From contig CAWGNT010000015.1 in assembly GCA_963824085.1 (NCBI GenBank), positions 643,447 through 707,446 of the forward strand: a stretch of 64,000 nt of DNA, in the 5' to 3' direction. The position numbers and the translations under genes are program-made. Numbering within the stretch: the stretch's first letter is position 1; each line of letters starts with the position of its first letter. The stretch is from JARRNE01 sp963824085. Lineage in GTDB: Bacteria; Pseudomonadota; Gammaproteobacteria; Chromatiales; Chromatiaceae. The notes under the pieces are model-generated. The model saw only the letters and a list, made by a program, of their open reading frames with translations. It did no database searches and had not been told where the DNA came from. Of the stretch, positions 31,343-41,459 are shown piece after piece.

Positions 31343-34300
31343 TCACCCCACCCAGACGCGGGCATTGCGAAAGAGTCGCATCCACGGGCCGTCCTCCTCC
31401 CAGTCGCCCGGCCGCCAGGAATACTGGACGGCCCTGAACAGGCGTTCCGGGTGGGGCATCATCACTGTCACCCGCCCGTCCGCAGTGGTGAGTCCGGTGA
31501 TGCCTTCCGGAGATCCGTTTGGATTGGCGGGATAGCGTTCGGCGATGCCGCCGCCGTTTTCGATGTAGCGCAGGGATACGTGCGGCTGCACGGCTCGCAG
31601 GTGATCGGAATCCCGCAGCTCCGCGCGCCCCTCGCCGTGGGCCACCACAATGGGCAGGCGTGAGCCCGCCATGCCCGCCAGCAGCACCGACGGTGTGTCG
31701 GTCACCTCCACCATAACCAGCCGGGCCTCGAACTGCTCCGAACGGTTGCGCACGAAATGGGGCCACTGCTCTGCGCCCGGGATGAGCTCACGCAGGTTGG
31801 AGAGCATCTGGCACCCGTTGCATACCCCCAGGGCGAAGGTATCCGGCCGCTCAAAATAGGCGTGGAACTGATCCCGCGCACGCGGGTTGAACAGAATGGA
31901 CTTGGCCCAGCCCTCCCCCGCTCCGAGCACATCGCCATAGGAAAAGCCGCCGCAAGCCGCAAGACCGCAAAAGCGGTCGAGGGTCACCCGCCCGGCAATA
32001 ATGTCGGACATGTGCACATCCACGCACTCGAAGCCCGCTTGGTGGAAGGCCGCAGCCATCTCCAGCTGACCATTCACGCCCTGCTCACGCAGGACGGCCA
32101 GCGGCGGCCGCAAGCCGCGCCCAATGAAGGGTGCCGCCACGTCCTCCTCCGGGTCGAAGGGCAGGGTTGCGTTCAAACCCGGGTCCGTGGCATCGGCGAT
32201 GCGATCGAACTCCTCGCGCGCACACTCGGGGTTGTCCCGTCGTGACTGCATGTGCAGCGTCGTCTCGGACCATACCTGCTCGAAGGTAGTGCGGGTTGCC
32301 GCAAGCACCGACCGGCCTCGGCGGTGGAAGCTGATCTGGTCCTTGTCATCCAGCGCCCCGATGACGAGGCTGAAGCGTCCGAGTCCCTGGTCTCCGAGCA
32401 GCTTGAGCACATCGTCCGTGTCCGTGTGGCGGACCTGAATGACCGCCCCCAGCTCTTCGCTGAATAAGGCTGCCAGATCGTCGTCCCCGAGCAGGTCGAG
32501 ATCGACGACCAGGCCGCAGCGCCCCGCGAAGGCCATCTCGCACAGGGTCACGAACAAGCCGCCGTCGGAGCGGTCGTGATAGGCGAGGACCAACCCTTCG
32601 CGATTCAGGTCCTGCACGGCGGCGAAGAAACGCTTGAGGAGGGCGGGGTCGTCGAGGTCCGGACCCTCATCGCCCACCTGGCCATAGACCTGTGCAAGGC
32701 AGGACGCCCCGAGGCGATTGCGCCCTTGGCCAAGATCGATAAGTATCAGGTCCGTATCTCCCTGGTCGGCACGCAGCTGCGGGGTCAGAGTGCGCTGAGC
32801 TGCCCGAACCGGGGCGAAGGCGGAGATGATGAGAGACAGTGGCGCAGTCATCTCGCGCCGCTCACCCTCCGGCGTTCGCCAGACCGTCTTCATACTCATG
32901 GAGTCTTTTCCCACCGGGATTGCAACGCCCAGTGCGGGGCACAGCTCCATACCGACGGCGCGTACGGTCTCGTAAAGCAGTGCGTCCTCCCCCAGGTGCC
33001 CTGCCGCCCCCATCCAGTTGGCGGAAAGCTTGACGTCGCCGAGGCCATCAACGCAGGCGGCGGCCATGTTCGTGATGGCCTCCCCTACGGCCATGCGTCC
33101 GGCGGCCGGCGCATCGATGACCGCCAATGGCGTGCGCTCCCCAACGGCCATGGCCTCGCCCCGCGTGCCCGTGAAGTCGCTCAGCGTCACTGCGACATCC
33201 GCGACCGGGACCTGCCACGGCCCAACCATCTGGTCGCGTGCCACCTGTCCCGTGACGCTGCGGTCGCCGATGGTGATGAGGAAGGTCTTGCTGGCCACGG
33301 TCGGCAACCGCAGGACGCGCAATGCGGCCTCCTCCAGGTCGGCCCCGGAGAGATCCAAGGGCGGCTTGTGAAACGGAAATCGATGGGCCTCGCGCAGCAT
33401 GCGCGGGGGCTTTCCGAACAGGAGCGGCATGGGCATATCGATAGGGTTGTCGCCGAAAAGGGCATCCCCGAGCAGCAGGCGAGCCTCCGCCGTCGCCTCC
33501 CCTACCACCGCATAGGGGCAGCGCTCGCGCTCACAGATGGCCTTTAGGTCGTCCAGCCTCGCTGCGGCCACAGCCAGCACGTACCGCTCCTGAGATTCGT
33601 TGCACCAGATCTCCATCGGCGACATGGCGGGATCATCGCTCGGTACCGCCCGCAGCTCGAAGCTGCCGCCGCGCCCGGCGTCGTGCACGAGCTCCGGCAA
33701 GGCGTTGGAGAGCCCCCCGGCCCCTACATCGTGGATGAACAGGATGGGGTTGTCCGCGCCACGTCCCCAGCAACGGTCGATCACCTCCTGACAGCGTCGC
33801 TGCATCTCGGGATTTGCCCGCTGCACCGAGGCGAAGTCGAGGTCTTCGGCCGATGTCCCAGACGCCATACTGGAGGCGGCGCCGCCGCCCAGGCCAATCA
33901 GCATGGCCGGCCCGCCCAGTACCACCAGCGGCGTACCGGGCGGAAAGGTACGCTTGGCGACATCCTCGGCGCGGATGTTGCCGATGCCTCCCGCGAGCAT
34001 GATGGGCTTGTGGTAGCCGCGCAGCGCCGGGCCCTGTGGCCCGGGCACGGTCTGCTCGAAGGTGCGAAAATAACCGCACAGGTTTGGTCGGCCAAACTCG
34101 TTGTTGAAGGCGGCGGCACCGATCGGGCCCTCCAACATGATGTCCAGAGCCGAGGCGATCCGCCCGGGCTTCCCGAAGTCCAGCTCCCAGGGCTGCTCCG
34201 CACCTGGGATGCGCAGATTCGAGACCGAGAAACCGGCGAGCCCCGCCTTGGGCTTCGCGCCCCTTCCCGTAGCCGCTTCGTCTCGGATCTCTCCGCCCGA

Positions 34301-35236
34301 TCCGGTGGCTGCCCCCGGGTCGGGTGCAATGGCGGTGGGGTGGTTGTGGGTCTCCACCTTCATCAGAAGATGGATCTCCTCGTCGTGCTCGCCGTAAACG
34401 TCGTCCACCGGGGAAGGCAGAAAGCGCCGGCCGTTCCATCCCGCGACGACAGCGGCATTGTCCTTGTACGCGGAGAGGACCCCGTCGGGCGAGTCCTCGG
34501 TGGTGTTTCGTATCATGCGAAAGAGGGAGTACCGCTGGCGCTCGCCATCGATCACCCAGTCTGCGTTGAAGATCTTGTGGCGGCAGTGCTCCGAGTTTGC
34601 CTGGGCGAACATCATGAGCTCCACGTCCGTCGGATTGCGCCCCATGGCCGTGAAGCTCGCCGTCAGGTACTCGATCTCGTCCCCCGACAAGGCGAGCCCC
34701 AGGTCACCGTTGGCCTGCTCGAGCGCCTCGCGGCCGCCGGAGAGCAGGTCCACCCGCGTTACGCGACGCGCATCGGCCTGCACAAAGAGACAATCCGCGT
34801 CGGCCAGATCGAACAGGACAATTTGGGTCATACGATCGTGGAGGACGCGGGCCGCGGCACTGAGCAGACCCTCGTCTGGAGCTCCCGCGTCGAGCTGCAG
34901 GTAGTAGGCCGTGCCCCTTTCCAACCGTCGAATCTTCGAGAGACCGCAGTTGTACGCGATGTCGGTCGCCTTGGACGACCAGGGAGAAATGGTCCCCGGC
35001 CGTGGCACGACGAGCACCATGCCTCCCTGCGGAAGGTGCTCCGGCAGAGAGGGACCGTAGCGCAGCAAGCGGTCGAGCACGGCACGCTCGTCGCCCGAGA
35101 GGGTCTGCTCCAGCTCGGCGAAGTGCACGAACTCCGCGTAGACGGTTAGGACTTGGCCGACCTCGGTCGTCAGCCGCTCTTCGATCTTGCGGATACGAAA
35201 TGGGGAAAGGGCGGGGGCGCCGCGCAGCACGAGCAT
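31343..35236 (-). CDS. purL: Phosphoribosylformylglycinamidine synthase
   Basis: PurL makes FGAM from FGAR, glutamine and ATP, the fourth step of purine synthesis. The 1,297 residues match the long single-chain proteobacterial enzyme. The start at 35236 gives MLVLRGAPALSPFRIRKIEE, as in E. coli; the upstream ATG at 35311 adds an unrelated 25 residues. Visible landmarks are the synthetase segment FAQANSEHCRHKIFNADW, VGKDSMSMKT in the second synthetase half, and the C-terminal glutaminase with GVCNGCQMLSNL (nucleophile Cys), VAHGEGRAEL and MPHPERLFR. It is convergent with the serine hydrolase gene. Confidence 0.97.
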   Translation of the reverse strand: MLVLRGAPALSPFRIRKIEERLTTEVGQVLTVYAEFVHFAELEQTLSGDERAVLDRLLRYGPSLPEHLPQGGMVLVVPRPGTISPWSSKATDIAYNCGLSKIRRLERGTAYYLQLDAGAPDEGLLSAAARVLHDRMTQIVLFDLADADCLFVQADARRVTRVDLLSGGREALEQANGDLGLALSGDEIEYLTASFTAMGRNPTDVELMMFAQANSEHCRHKIFNADWVIDGERQRYSLFRMIRNTTEDSPDGVLSAYKDNAAVVAGWNGRRFLPSPVDDVYGEHDEEIHLLMKVETHNHPTAIAPDPGAATGSGGEIRDEAATGRGAKPKAGLAGFSVSNLRIPGAEQPWELDFGKPGRIASALDIMLEGPIGAAAFNNEFGRPNLCGYFRTFEQTVPGPQGPALRGYHKPIMLAGGIGNIRAEDVAKRTFPPGTPLVVLGGPAMLIGLGGGAASSMASGTSAEDLDFASVQRANPEMQRRCQEVIDRCWGRGADNPILFIHDVGAGGLSNALPELVHDAGRGGSFELRAVPSDDPAMSPMEIWCNESQERYVLAVAAARLDDLKAICERERCPYAVVGEATAEARLLLGDALFGDNPIDMPMPLLFGKPPRMLREAHRFPFHKPPLDLSGADLEEAALRVLRLPTVASKTFLITIGDRSVTGQVARDQMVGPWQVPVADVAVTLSDFTGTRGEAMAVGERTPLAVIDAPAAGRMAVGEAITNMAAACVDGLGDVKLSANWMGAAGHLGEDALLYETVRAVGMELCPALGVAIPVGKDSMSMKTVWRTPEGERREMTAPLSLIISAFAPVRAAQRTLTPQLRADQGDTDLILIDLGQGRNRLGASCLAQVYGQVGDEGPDLDDPALLKRFFAAVQDLNREGLVLAYHDRSDGGLFVTLCEMAFAGRCGLVVDLDLLGDDDLAALFSEELGAVIQVRHTDTDDVLKLLGDQGLGRFSLVIGALDDKDQISFHRRGRSVLAATRTTFEQVWSETTLHMQSRRDNPECAREEFDRIADATDPGLNATLPFDPEEDVAAPFIGRGLRPPLAVLREQGVNGQLEMAAAFHQAGFECVDVHMSDIIAGRVTLDRFCGLAACGGFSYGDVLGAGEGWAKSILFNPRARDQFHAYFERPDTFALGVCNGCQMLSNLRELIPGAEQWPHFVRNRSEQFEARLVMVEVTDTPSVLLAGMAGSRLPIVVAHGEGRAELRDSDHLRAVQPHVSLRYIENGGGIAERYPANPNGSPEGITGLTTADGRVTVMMPHPERLFRAVQYSWRPGDWEEDGPWMRLFRNARVWVG

Positions 35237-35578
35237 CAGTGTCCGGCTCCCTGAAGGATGACGCGGGGGTGCATGGGGACCAGAATGATACTCGAAGCCC
35301 ATGTCGACCATGAAACGAACGGCCCGCGCATCCCTCGGGCCGCGGTCGGCTCAATCCCGGCGCCCGCTGATGGCAGCGACTAACGTTGCCAGTGCCATCG
35401 AACGGCGAGACGGGCGGTTCGGCTCACCCACCTTCGCCCGGCCGCCGCCAGCCGCAAGAAGATCGTTTACATAGCAATTGCAAGCCTTTATCGTTGGAAT
35501 GTTTGGTGATGACCAGGCGCTGGGTTGGCCGCGACCACCACGCCTCGCCGCCACGGCAGAGGAAGGGCACAGAACCGG
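35237..35578. promoter_or_regulatory. Divergent intergenic region between purL and the GlrR-like gene
   Basis: These 342 bases hold no gene. They must contain the promoters of purL and of the regulator. A short G/C-rich hairpin (CGGCCCG...CGGGCCG, 35322-35344) lies on the purL side, and a more A/T-rich patch with TTTACATAGCAATTGCAAG lies near 35466. I could not identify a PurR box or sigma-54 promoter with confidence. Confidence 0.35.
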
Positions 35579-36997
35579 ATGGCAGACGCAAAGCCCAAAT
35601 CGGCACACCTGCTGGTCGTTGACGATAACGCCGACCACCTCGCCCTCATTGAGCGCTGGCTGGTGCTGGAGGGGTTCTCGGTGACCGCCGTGTTGAGCGG
35701 CGAGAAGGCACTGGCGGTGCTGGAGTCGAAGCGTCCGGACCTGGTGATTACGGATCTGGTCATGAGCGGCATCGACGGCCTGCGCCTCCTGCGCGAGATC
35801 CATCGTCACGACCCGGTCCTGCCGGTCATCATCGTGAGTGGGCAGGCGGGTATTCCCGACGCCGTCAAGGCGACCCACCTGGGCGCGTCCGCCTTCCTCA
35901 CCAAGCCGATTCAGCGCGAAGGACTGATCTCCGAGGTCGAGCAGGTGCTCGCGGTTCAGGTCGGCAAAGACGCGCACGACGTCCGTGACTTCGCTCCCAA
36001 GATCATCCGGCGCAGCCAGGTGATGGCGGAGCTGCTGGACCGCACCCGCCTGGTCGCAGGAGTGGACACCACAGTCCTGATCACGGGTGAGACGGGCACC
36101 GGCAAAGAGCTCCTGGCGGAAGCCATCCATGCCGCCAGCGCTCGTCACGACGCGCCGTTCGTCGCCATCAACTGCAGCGCCCTCCCGGAAGAGCTTCTGG
36201 AGTCGGAGCTCTTCGGCCACGAAAAAGGGGCCTTCACGGGTGCCATGACCCGTCACGAAGGGCTCTTCCAGGCCGCGAACGGGGGCACGCTCTTTCTCGA
36301 TGAGATCGGCGACATGCCTCTCTCTCTCCAGGCCAAGCTGCTGCGTGTCCTGCAGGACTTCAAGGTCCGGCCCGTAGGCTCGACCAAGGCGATCCCGGTC
36401 GATGTCCGCATAGTCTCGGCCACTCACCACCAGCTGGAGCAGCTGGTGGATCAGGGGGACTTTCGCGAGGACCTCTTCTATCGCCTGAGCGTCGTACCCC
36501 TGCACATGCCCAGCCTGCGGGAGCGCCGCGAGGACATCGCCCCGCTCGTCAATCACTTCCTGGAGCGCATCGCCGGGCGGACTTCCCGTCCGCCCAAGCG
36601 GTTTGCCCCCGATGCCCTGCGTCACCTCCTCCAGGCCGAGCTGCCCGGCAACGTGCGCCAGCTGCAGAACGTGGTGGAGCAATGCAGTGTGCTGTCACCG
36701 TCGGACGTCATCTCGCCCGCGTTCACCACCCAGGCGCTGCACAGCCGACCGTCCAACATCCCCACGCTCGACGAGGCCAAACAGTCGTTCGAGCGCCGCT
36801 ATCTGATCAGCGTGCTGCGCGCGGCGGAAGGCAATGTCACCACGGCGGCGCGCATGGCCGGGCGGAATCGCACGGAATTCTACAAGCTGGTTGGACGCTA
36901 TGAGCTGGACCCCGCACAGTTCCGGCGTCGCAAGACGCCCAAGAAGGGAGAGACAGATGACGAGGCTCCGCCGCTCATCGGACAGCAGATGGAGTAG
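35579..36997 (+). CDS. glrR: Sigma-54-dependent response regulator, GlrR/NtrC type
   Basis: Residues 10-125 form a receiver (HLLVVDDNADHL, VITDLVMSGIDG with the phospho-Asp, FLTKPIQ). Residues 140-375 form an AAA+ domain with GETGTGKELLAEAIH (Walker A), ELFGHEKGAFTGAMTRHEG with the GAFTGA loop that contacts sigma-54, LFLDEIGDMPL (Walker B) and the R-finger region. The C-terminal NVTTAARMAGRNRTEFYKLV is a Fis-type helix-turn-helix. The length of 472 residues fits GlrR/QseF. The start at 35579 yields the standard receiver N-terminus. The cognate kinase is not next to it; an Hpt gene follows instead. Confidence 0.9.
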   Translation: MADAKPKSAHLLVVDDNADHLALIERWLVLEGFSVTAVLSGEKALAVLESKRPDLVITDLVMSGIDGLRLLREIHRHDPVLPVIIVSGQAGIPDAVKATHLGASAFLTKPIQREGLISEVEQVLAVQVGKDAHDVRDFAPKIIRRSQVMAELLDRTRLVAGVDTTVLITGETGTGKELLAEAIHAASARHDAPFVAINCSALPEELLESELFGHEKGAFTGAMTRHEGLFQAANGGTLFLDEIGDMPLSLQAKLLRVLQDFKVRPVGSTKAIPVDVRIVSATHHQLEQLVDQGDFREDLFYRLSVVPLHMPSLRERREDIAPLVNHFLERIAGRTSRPPKRFAPDALRHLLQAELPGNVRQLQNVVEQCSVLSPSDVISPAFTTQALHSRPSNIPTLDEAKQSFERRYLISVLRAAEGNVTTAARMAGRNRTEFYKLVGRYELDPAQFRRRKTPKKGETDDEAPPLIGQQME

Positions 36998-37030
36998 CGG
37001 CCAGTGAACGTGAACAAGGGGGCAGCCGAC

Positions 37031-37342
37031 ATGGGCGCCGCGTCCGACCATACCGTTGTCCTGATCGACCCTGACATCCTCGACCTGACCGAGGACTTTC
37101 TACGCAGGCGGCGGGAGGCGGTCGCACAGCTTCACGCCCTTATCGACGCATGCGACATGGGACAGCTCCGCATCATGGGTCACGAGCTCAAGGGAACTGC
37201 CGGAAGCTACGGCTTTCACGCGCTTTCTCGCATCGGTGCCGCCCTCGAAGGGGCGGCCATCGAGGCGGATGCCGGATGCGCACGCGAGGCGGTGAACCGC
37301 ATGGCGACCTTCCTCGAACATGTCACGGTCGTGGCCCGTTAG
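37031..37342 (+). CDS. Stand-alone Hpt phosphotransfer protein
   Basis: This 103-residue protein is a single histidine phosphotransfer domain with the phospho-histidine in RIMGHELKGTAGSYGFHAL, the classical HxxKG motif, within a helical bundle. The ATG at 37031 has AAGGGGG upstream; a GTG at 37004 is the alternative. It lies just downstream of the GlrR-like regulator and probably shares its transcript. This suggests a phosphorelay feeding that regulator from a hybrid kinase elsewhere. Confidence 0.85.
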   Translation: MGAASDHTVVLIDPDILDLTEDFLRRRREAVAQLHALIDACDMGQLRIMGHELKGTAGSYGFHALSRIGAALEGAAIEADAGCAREAVNRMATFLEHVTVVAR

Positions 37343-37493
37343 GGGTGGAAGCGATTGTGTCGAATCTCGGTCATGCGTACATACGGCGGGTCGGGTGCGG
37401 GGTGGCGGGACCCTCGGCGCCGTGGAGCCTACATGGCTGTATTCACGGCGTGTCTCGACACCCCGCACCCGATCCTCTACGTCACGGCTAAGC

Positions 37494-38258
37494 TTGGCGC
37501 CAACGACCAAGGTGGATTTTCGCTTCCACGCGATCGGCGTCGTCCACTCCTGCTTCACCGACAGATTCGGTATCCCGCGCCAACCCGGGTTGGTTACCGC
37601 CGCCGATGCCTGGCTAGAGCTCAATCCGGCTTACGCGAGGGAGGAGGCACTCCAGGGTCTCTCCGGTTTTTCCCACGTCTGGCTCATCTTCGTCTTCCAC
37701 ACCTGCCTCGGCGCGGGCTGGAAACCCACGGTGCGGCCGCCGCGGCTCGGAGGACGTAAAAAGGTCGGCGTCTTCGCCAGCCGCTCACCTTTCCGCCCCA
37801 ACCCCATCGGCATATCCGCCGTCGAGCTTGTCCGCATCGAGCGGCGCCAAACCGGGCCCGTGCTGCACCTGCGGGGCGCGGATCTGTTGGACGGTACGCC
37901 CGTGCTCGACCTCAAACCCTATGTACCCTATGCGGACGCCATCCCCAGCGCGAACGCTGGCTTTGCGGCGGAGCCGCCCGGGGTCGACTGGGCCATTCAG
38001 TTCACGGACGAGGCCGAGCACCAGATCGCACTCGCCGATCCAGCGGGCAAGCGGCACCTAAGAAAGCTCATTGTTCAGATCCTGCGACAGGACCCCCGCC
38101 CCGGGTACATGGAACGGTATCCGAAGCGTACCGAGTTCGGAATGCGCCTGTGCGAGCTCGAGATAAGCTGGAGACTGGAGAAAGGGCGAGCCGTGGTCAG
38201 CTCCGTGCGGCAGGACCTTCGACACGATGCGATGCGGACCATGGCTCCGGCCGAATGA
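37494..38258 (+). CDS. trmO: tRNA (N6-threonylcarbamoyladenosine37-N6)-methyltransferase
   Basis: TrmO (TsaA/YaeB) methylates ct6A37 in tRNA-Thr using SAM, bound in an unusual all-beta fold. The 254 residues show DRFGIPRQPGLV, GLSGFSHVWLIFVFH, KPTVRPPRLGGRKKVGVFAS and RSPFRPNPIGISAVELV, all hallmarks of the family. The C-terminal domain resembles E. coli YaeB. No ATG stands near the family start; TTG at 37494 or GTG at 37512 are the candidates, so the start is uncertain. Confidence 0.88.
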   Translation: MAPTTKVDFRFHAIGVVHSCFTDRFGIPRQPGLVTAADAWLELNPAYAREEALQGLSGFSHVWLIFVFHTCLGAGWKPTVRPPRLGGRKKVGVFASRSPFRPNPIGISAVELVRIERRQTGPVLHLRGADLLDGTPVLDLKPYVPYADAIPSANAGFAAEPPGVDWAIQFTDEAEHQIALADPAGKRHLRKLIVQILRQDPRPGYMERYPKRTEFGMRLCELEISWRLEKGRAVVSSVRQDLRHDAMRTMAPAE

Positions 38259-38307
38259 GCCGGTCGGCCAAACGCGCGGGAGTCGAGCGCTGATGCGAGC
38301 GGCTGCG

Positions 38308-39090
38308 CTATCGGGACGGCAAGCGAGCTCCGGGTCTTCCCGCCGCGGCGGCAAATCGCTGCCGCACCGCCTCGTAGAGACAGACCCCGGCCGCCACTGA
38401 CACGTTGAGGCTCTCCACGGCTCCGAGCATCGGCAGGCGTACCAGAAAATCGCAGCGCTCGCGCGTCAGGCGGCGCAGGCCCTTGCCCTCACCTCCCATC
38501 ACAAGCCCCAAGGGTCCCGTTAGATCCGTCTCGAACACCACGGCATCGGCCTCCCCTGCCGTCCCGATGAGCCAGACCCCACGCTTCTTGAGGGCGTCCA
38601 TCGCCCGCGCCAGGTTGGTGACCTGCACGTACGGCACGGTCTCTGCGGCACCGCTCGCCACTTTGCACACGACAGGGGTCAGGCCTACTGCTTTGTCCTT
38701 GGGCGCAAGCACAACGTGGACTCCTGCCGCCTCGGCCGTGCGCAGGCAGGCCCCTAGATTGTGGGGATCCTGAACTCCGTCCAGGATGAGCAGAAAAGGC
38801 GGACCAGGGGCGGCCTCGAGAATTGCCTCCAGGTCTTGCTCACCGCGGGGTGCGGGCAGCCGCACCCAGGCCAGCACACCCTGATGTTTGACCGCTTCCG
38901 CCGCCCGCTCGATCGCGACCCTGTCGACCTGACGGACGGCGACTCCCGCCGCTCGCGCGAGCTCAGCGATCTGATGCAGCCGACGGTCGCGACGGCTGCT
39001 CTCGAGCCATACCTCGCCGACGCGCTCCGCGCCGAGCATCAAGGCGGTCCGGACGCTGTGAATGCCGCCGACGGGCGTCAGCTCGGTCAC
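38308..39090 (-). CDS. rlmB: 23S rRNA (guanosine2251-2'-O)-methyltransferase
   Basis: RlmB is a SPOUT/TrmH-type enzyme with a deep trefoil knot that methylates G2251 in the ribosomal P loop. The 260 residues have the small N-terminal L30-like domain (GGIHSVRTAL) and the catalytic domain with LDGVQDPHNLGACLRTAEAA (motif 1), LVMGGEGKGLRRL (motif 2) and ESLNVSVAAGVCLYE (motif 3). It follows rnr on the same strand, the usual rnr-rlmB operon. Confidence 0.95.
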   Translation of the reverse strand: MTELTPVGGIHSVRTALMLGAERVGEVWLESSRRDRRLHQIAELARAAGVAVRQVDRVAIERAAEAVKHQGVLAWVRLPAPRGEQDLEAILEAAPGPPFLLILDGVQDPHNLGACLRTAEAAGVHVVLAPKDKAVGLTPVVCKVASGAAETVPYVQVTNLARAMDALKKRGVWLIGTAGEADAVVFETDLTGPLGLVMGGEGKGLRRLTRERCDFLVRLPMLGAVESLNVSVAAGVCLYEAVRQRFAAAAGRPGARLPSR

Positions 39091-39203
39091 GGGAAGGCTT
39101 AGGCGACGCCCTTCAAACTATGCAACAGCCTGCCGGTCTTGTCCGGCCTGCGGCGTCGGGCCGAGGCACTCTGATACCCGGCGGGCGCGGCAAGAGCGGA
39201 CGA

Positions 39204-41459
39204 TCAAGCAACGTCGCGCGCCGACTTGCGCTTGCGGCGCGACTTGGAGCGTCTGGGTGGAGCCGCACGCACCGGCTCGGCGAGCACGAAATCGATCTTC
39301 CGCTCGTCGAGATTGACCGCGGCCAGCTTTACATGGAGCCGGTCTCCCAACCGGTAGACCGTGCCCGTGCGCTCGCCGGTGAGGCGGTGACCGACCGGGT
39401 CGAAGTGGTAGTAGTCGTTATCCAGCGCTGTGATATGGACCAGCCCGTCCACATAGATATTGTCCAGCTCGACGAAGATGCCAAAGGAATTGACGCTCGT
39501 AATGGTGCCGTCGAAGTGCTCACCGAGCTTGTCCTCCATGTACTCGCACTTGAGCCAGGACTCTGCATCGCGCGTCGCCTCGTCCGCGCGGCGCTCGGTG
39601 CCCGAGCAGTGCTCGCCGATGCTCTGCAGGTCGGGCTTCGAGTAGTCGAAATCGGCTGCCGTCCCGCCCTCCAGGAGATGTTTGATAGCCCGGTGGACGA
39701 TGAGGTCCGGATAGCGGCGGATCGGGGATGTAAAGTGAGTGTAAGCTGGATAAGCCAAGCCGAAATGGCCCACGTTGTCCGAGCTGTACATGGCCTGCTG
39801 CATTGAGCGCAGCAGGACCGTCTGAATCAGGTGCCGCTCCGGCCGATCCTTCACCTTCTCGAGCAAGGCGGCATAGTCCTGTGCCGTCGGCTTGGCGCCT
39901 CCGGGCAGCTTGAGGCCGAGCTCGCCCAGAAACTCCCGCAGGTCGGTCAGTTTCTCCTCAGTCGGCGTCTCGTGGATACGGTACAGCGCCGGCAACTTCT
40001 TGCGCTCGAAGAGCCGGGCTGCCGCTACGTTCGCCGCCAGCATGCACTCCTCGATGATCCGGTGCGCGTCGTTCCGCACCAAGGGATGAATGGCCTCGAT
40101 CCGACCCTGCGAATTGAACTCGAAGCGGGTTTCCGTGGTATCGAAGTCGATGGCCCCACGTGCTGCCCGAGCCCTGTGCAGCGCCTGGTAAAGCGCGTGG
40201 AGCTCATGCAGGTGCGGCAGCAGGGCCGCATACTGCTCGCACAGATCCGGGTCCCCGTCGACCAGCATGGCCGCCACCTGATCGTAGGTCAGTCGGGCGT
40301 GCGAGCGAATCACCGCGGGGAAGAAACGGGAGCGGCTCACCTGCCCTTCTCGGCCGACGTAGAGCTCGCACGCCATACACAGCCGGTCCACCTCCGGGTT
40401 CAGGGAGCACAGACCGTTGGACAAGACCTCGGGCAACATGGGGATCACCCGGTCAGGGAAGTAGACCGAGTTGCCACGGTTCAGGCCCTCTTTGTCGAGC
40501 GCAGTTTCTGGCGCCACGTAGCTCGAGACGTCGGCAATGCACACGATCAGCTTCCAGCCCTTCGGCTTGCGCTCGCAGAAGACCGCGTCGTCGAAGTCCC
40601 TGGCATCCGCCCCGTCGATCGTGACCAGTGGCACGCGCCGAAGATCCGTGCGGCCTTCCTTCGCCGCCTGGGGAACCTCGTCGGACAGGGACGCGATCTC
40701 CGCCTCCACCGCGGCCGGCCACTCCACAGGCAGGTCATGGGTGCGGATGGCGATATCGGTCTCCATCCCGGGGGCCATGTGGTCACCCACCACCTCCAAG
40801 ATCCGGCCGATGGGCTGCGTGCGCTTGGTCGGCTGGTCCGTGATCTCCGCGACCACGATCTGCCCTTGCTCGGCACGATCGATGCGGTCGCGCGGGATGA
40901 TGATGTCATGGGTCAGCCGCTTGTTGTCCGGCACGACGAAGCCGACGCCGCCCTCCTGATAGAAACGGCCGACCACATTGCGGGTGCTGCGCTCCAGCAC
41001 CTCCACGACGGAGCCCTCCAACCGTCCGCGCCGGTCGCGACCGGTCACGCGCACCACGACTCGATCGTTGTGGAACAGGCCACGCATCTGGCGCGGATAG
41101 AGGTAGACGTCGTCGCCACCGTCGTCCGGCTTCACGAAGCCGAACCCGTCAGGGTGTCCGATCACGCGCCCCGCGATAAGATCCCGTTTGTTGACCAGAC
41201 AGTAGGCATCACGGCGGTTGCGGACCAGCTGACCATCCCGCTCCATCGCCCCGAGGCGCCGCCGCAAGGCGACCAGATCCTCCTCGGAAACAAGGTCCAA
41301 GGCAACGGCAAGCTCGTCGAAGGAGGGGGGGACCCCAGTATCCGAGAGGACTTGAAGGATGAACTCCCGGCTCGGGATGGGATTGGCGTACTTCTTCTTC
41401 TCGCGCTGGCGGTGGGGATCCAACTCCCTGGGGGACTTCGCTCTACTTGGTTGTGCCAC
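39204..41459 (-). CDS. rnr: Exoribonuclease R
   Basis: RNase R is a 3'-5' exoribonuclease that degrades structured RNA. From the GTG at 41459 it has 751 residues. In order it has an N-terminal winged helix (KKYANPIPSREFILQVL), cold-shock domains, the RNB catalytic domain with TIDGADARDFDDAVFCERKP (metal-binding aspartates), and a C-terminal S1 domain. A basic tail, RRSKSRRKRKSARD, follows. The GTG has AGGA at a good distance, and the E. coli protein starts at the matching place; the upstream TTG at 41504 is less likely. rlmB lies downstream. Confidence 0.95.
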   Translation of the reverse strand: MAQPSRAKSPRELDPHRQREKKKYANPIPSREFILQVLSDTGVPPSFDELAVALDLVSEEDLVALRRRLGAMERDGQLVRNRRDAYCLVNKRDLIAGRVIGHPDGFGFVKPDDGGDDVYLYPRQMRGLFHNDRVVVRVTGRDRRGRLEGSVVEVLERSTRNVVGRFYQEGGVGFVVPDNKRLTHDIIIPRDRIDRAEQGQIVVAEITDQPTKRTQPIGRILEVVGDHMAPGMETDIAIRTHDLPVEWPAAVEAEIASLSDEVPQAAKEGRTDLRRVPLVTIDGADARDFDDAVFCERKPKGWKLIVCIADVSSYVAPETALDKEGLNRGNSVYFPDRVIPMLPEVLSNGLCSLNPEVDRLCMACELYVGREGQVSRSRFFPAVIRSHARLTYDQVAAMLVDGDPDLCEQYAALLPHLHELHALYQALHRARAARGAIDFDTTETRFEFNSQGRIEAIHPLVRNDAHRIIEECMLAANVAAARLFERKKLPALYRIHETPTEEKLTDLREFLGELGLKLPGGAKPTAQDYAALLEKVKDRPERHLIQTVLLRSMQQAMYSSDNVGHFGLAYPAYTHFTSPIRRYPDLIVHRAIKHLLEGGTAADFDYSKPDLQSIGEHCSGTERRADEATRDAESWLKCEYMEDKLGEHFDGTITSVNSFGIFVELDNIYVDGLVHITALDNDYYHFDPVGHRLTGERTGTVYRLGDRLHVKLAAVNLDERKIDFVLAEPVRAAPPRRSKSRRKRKSARDVA

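Noticed and set aside
33683..35149. Long plus-strand frames opposite purL.
   Set aside because: Antisense shadows of purL without recognisable domains or ribosome binding sites.
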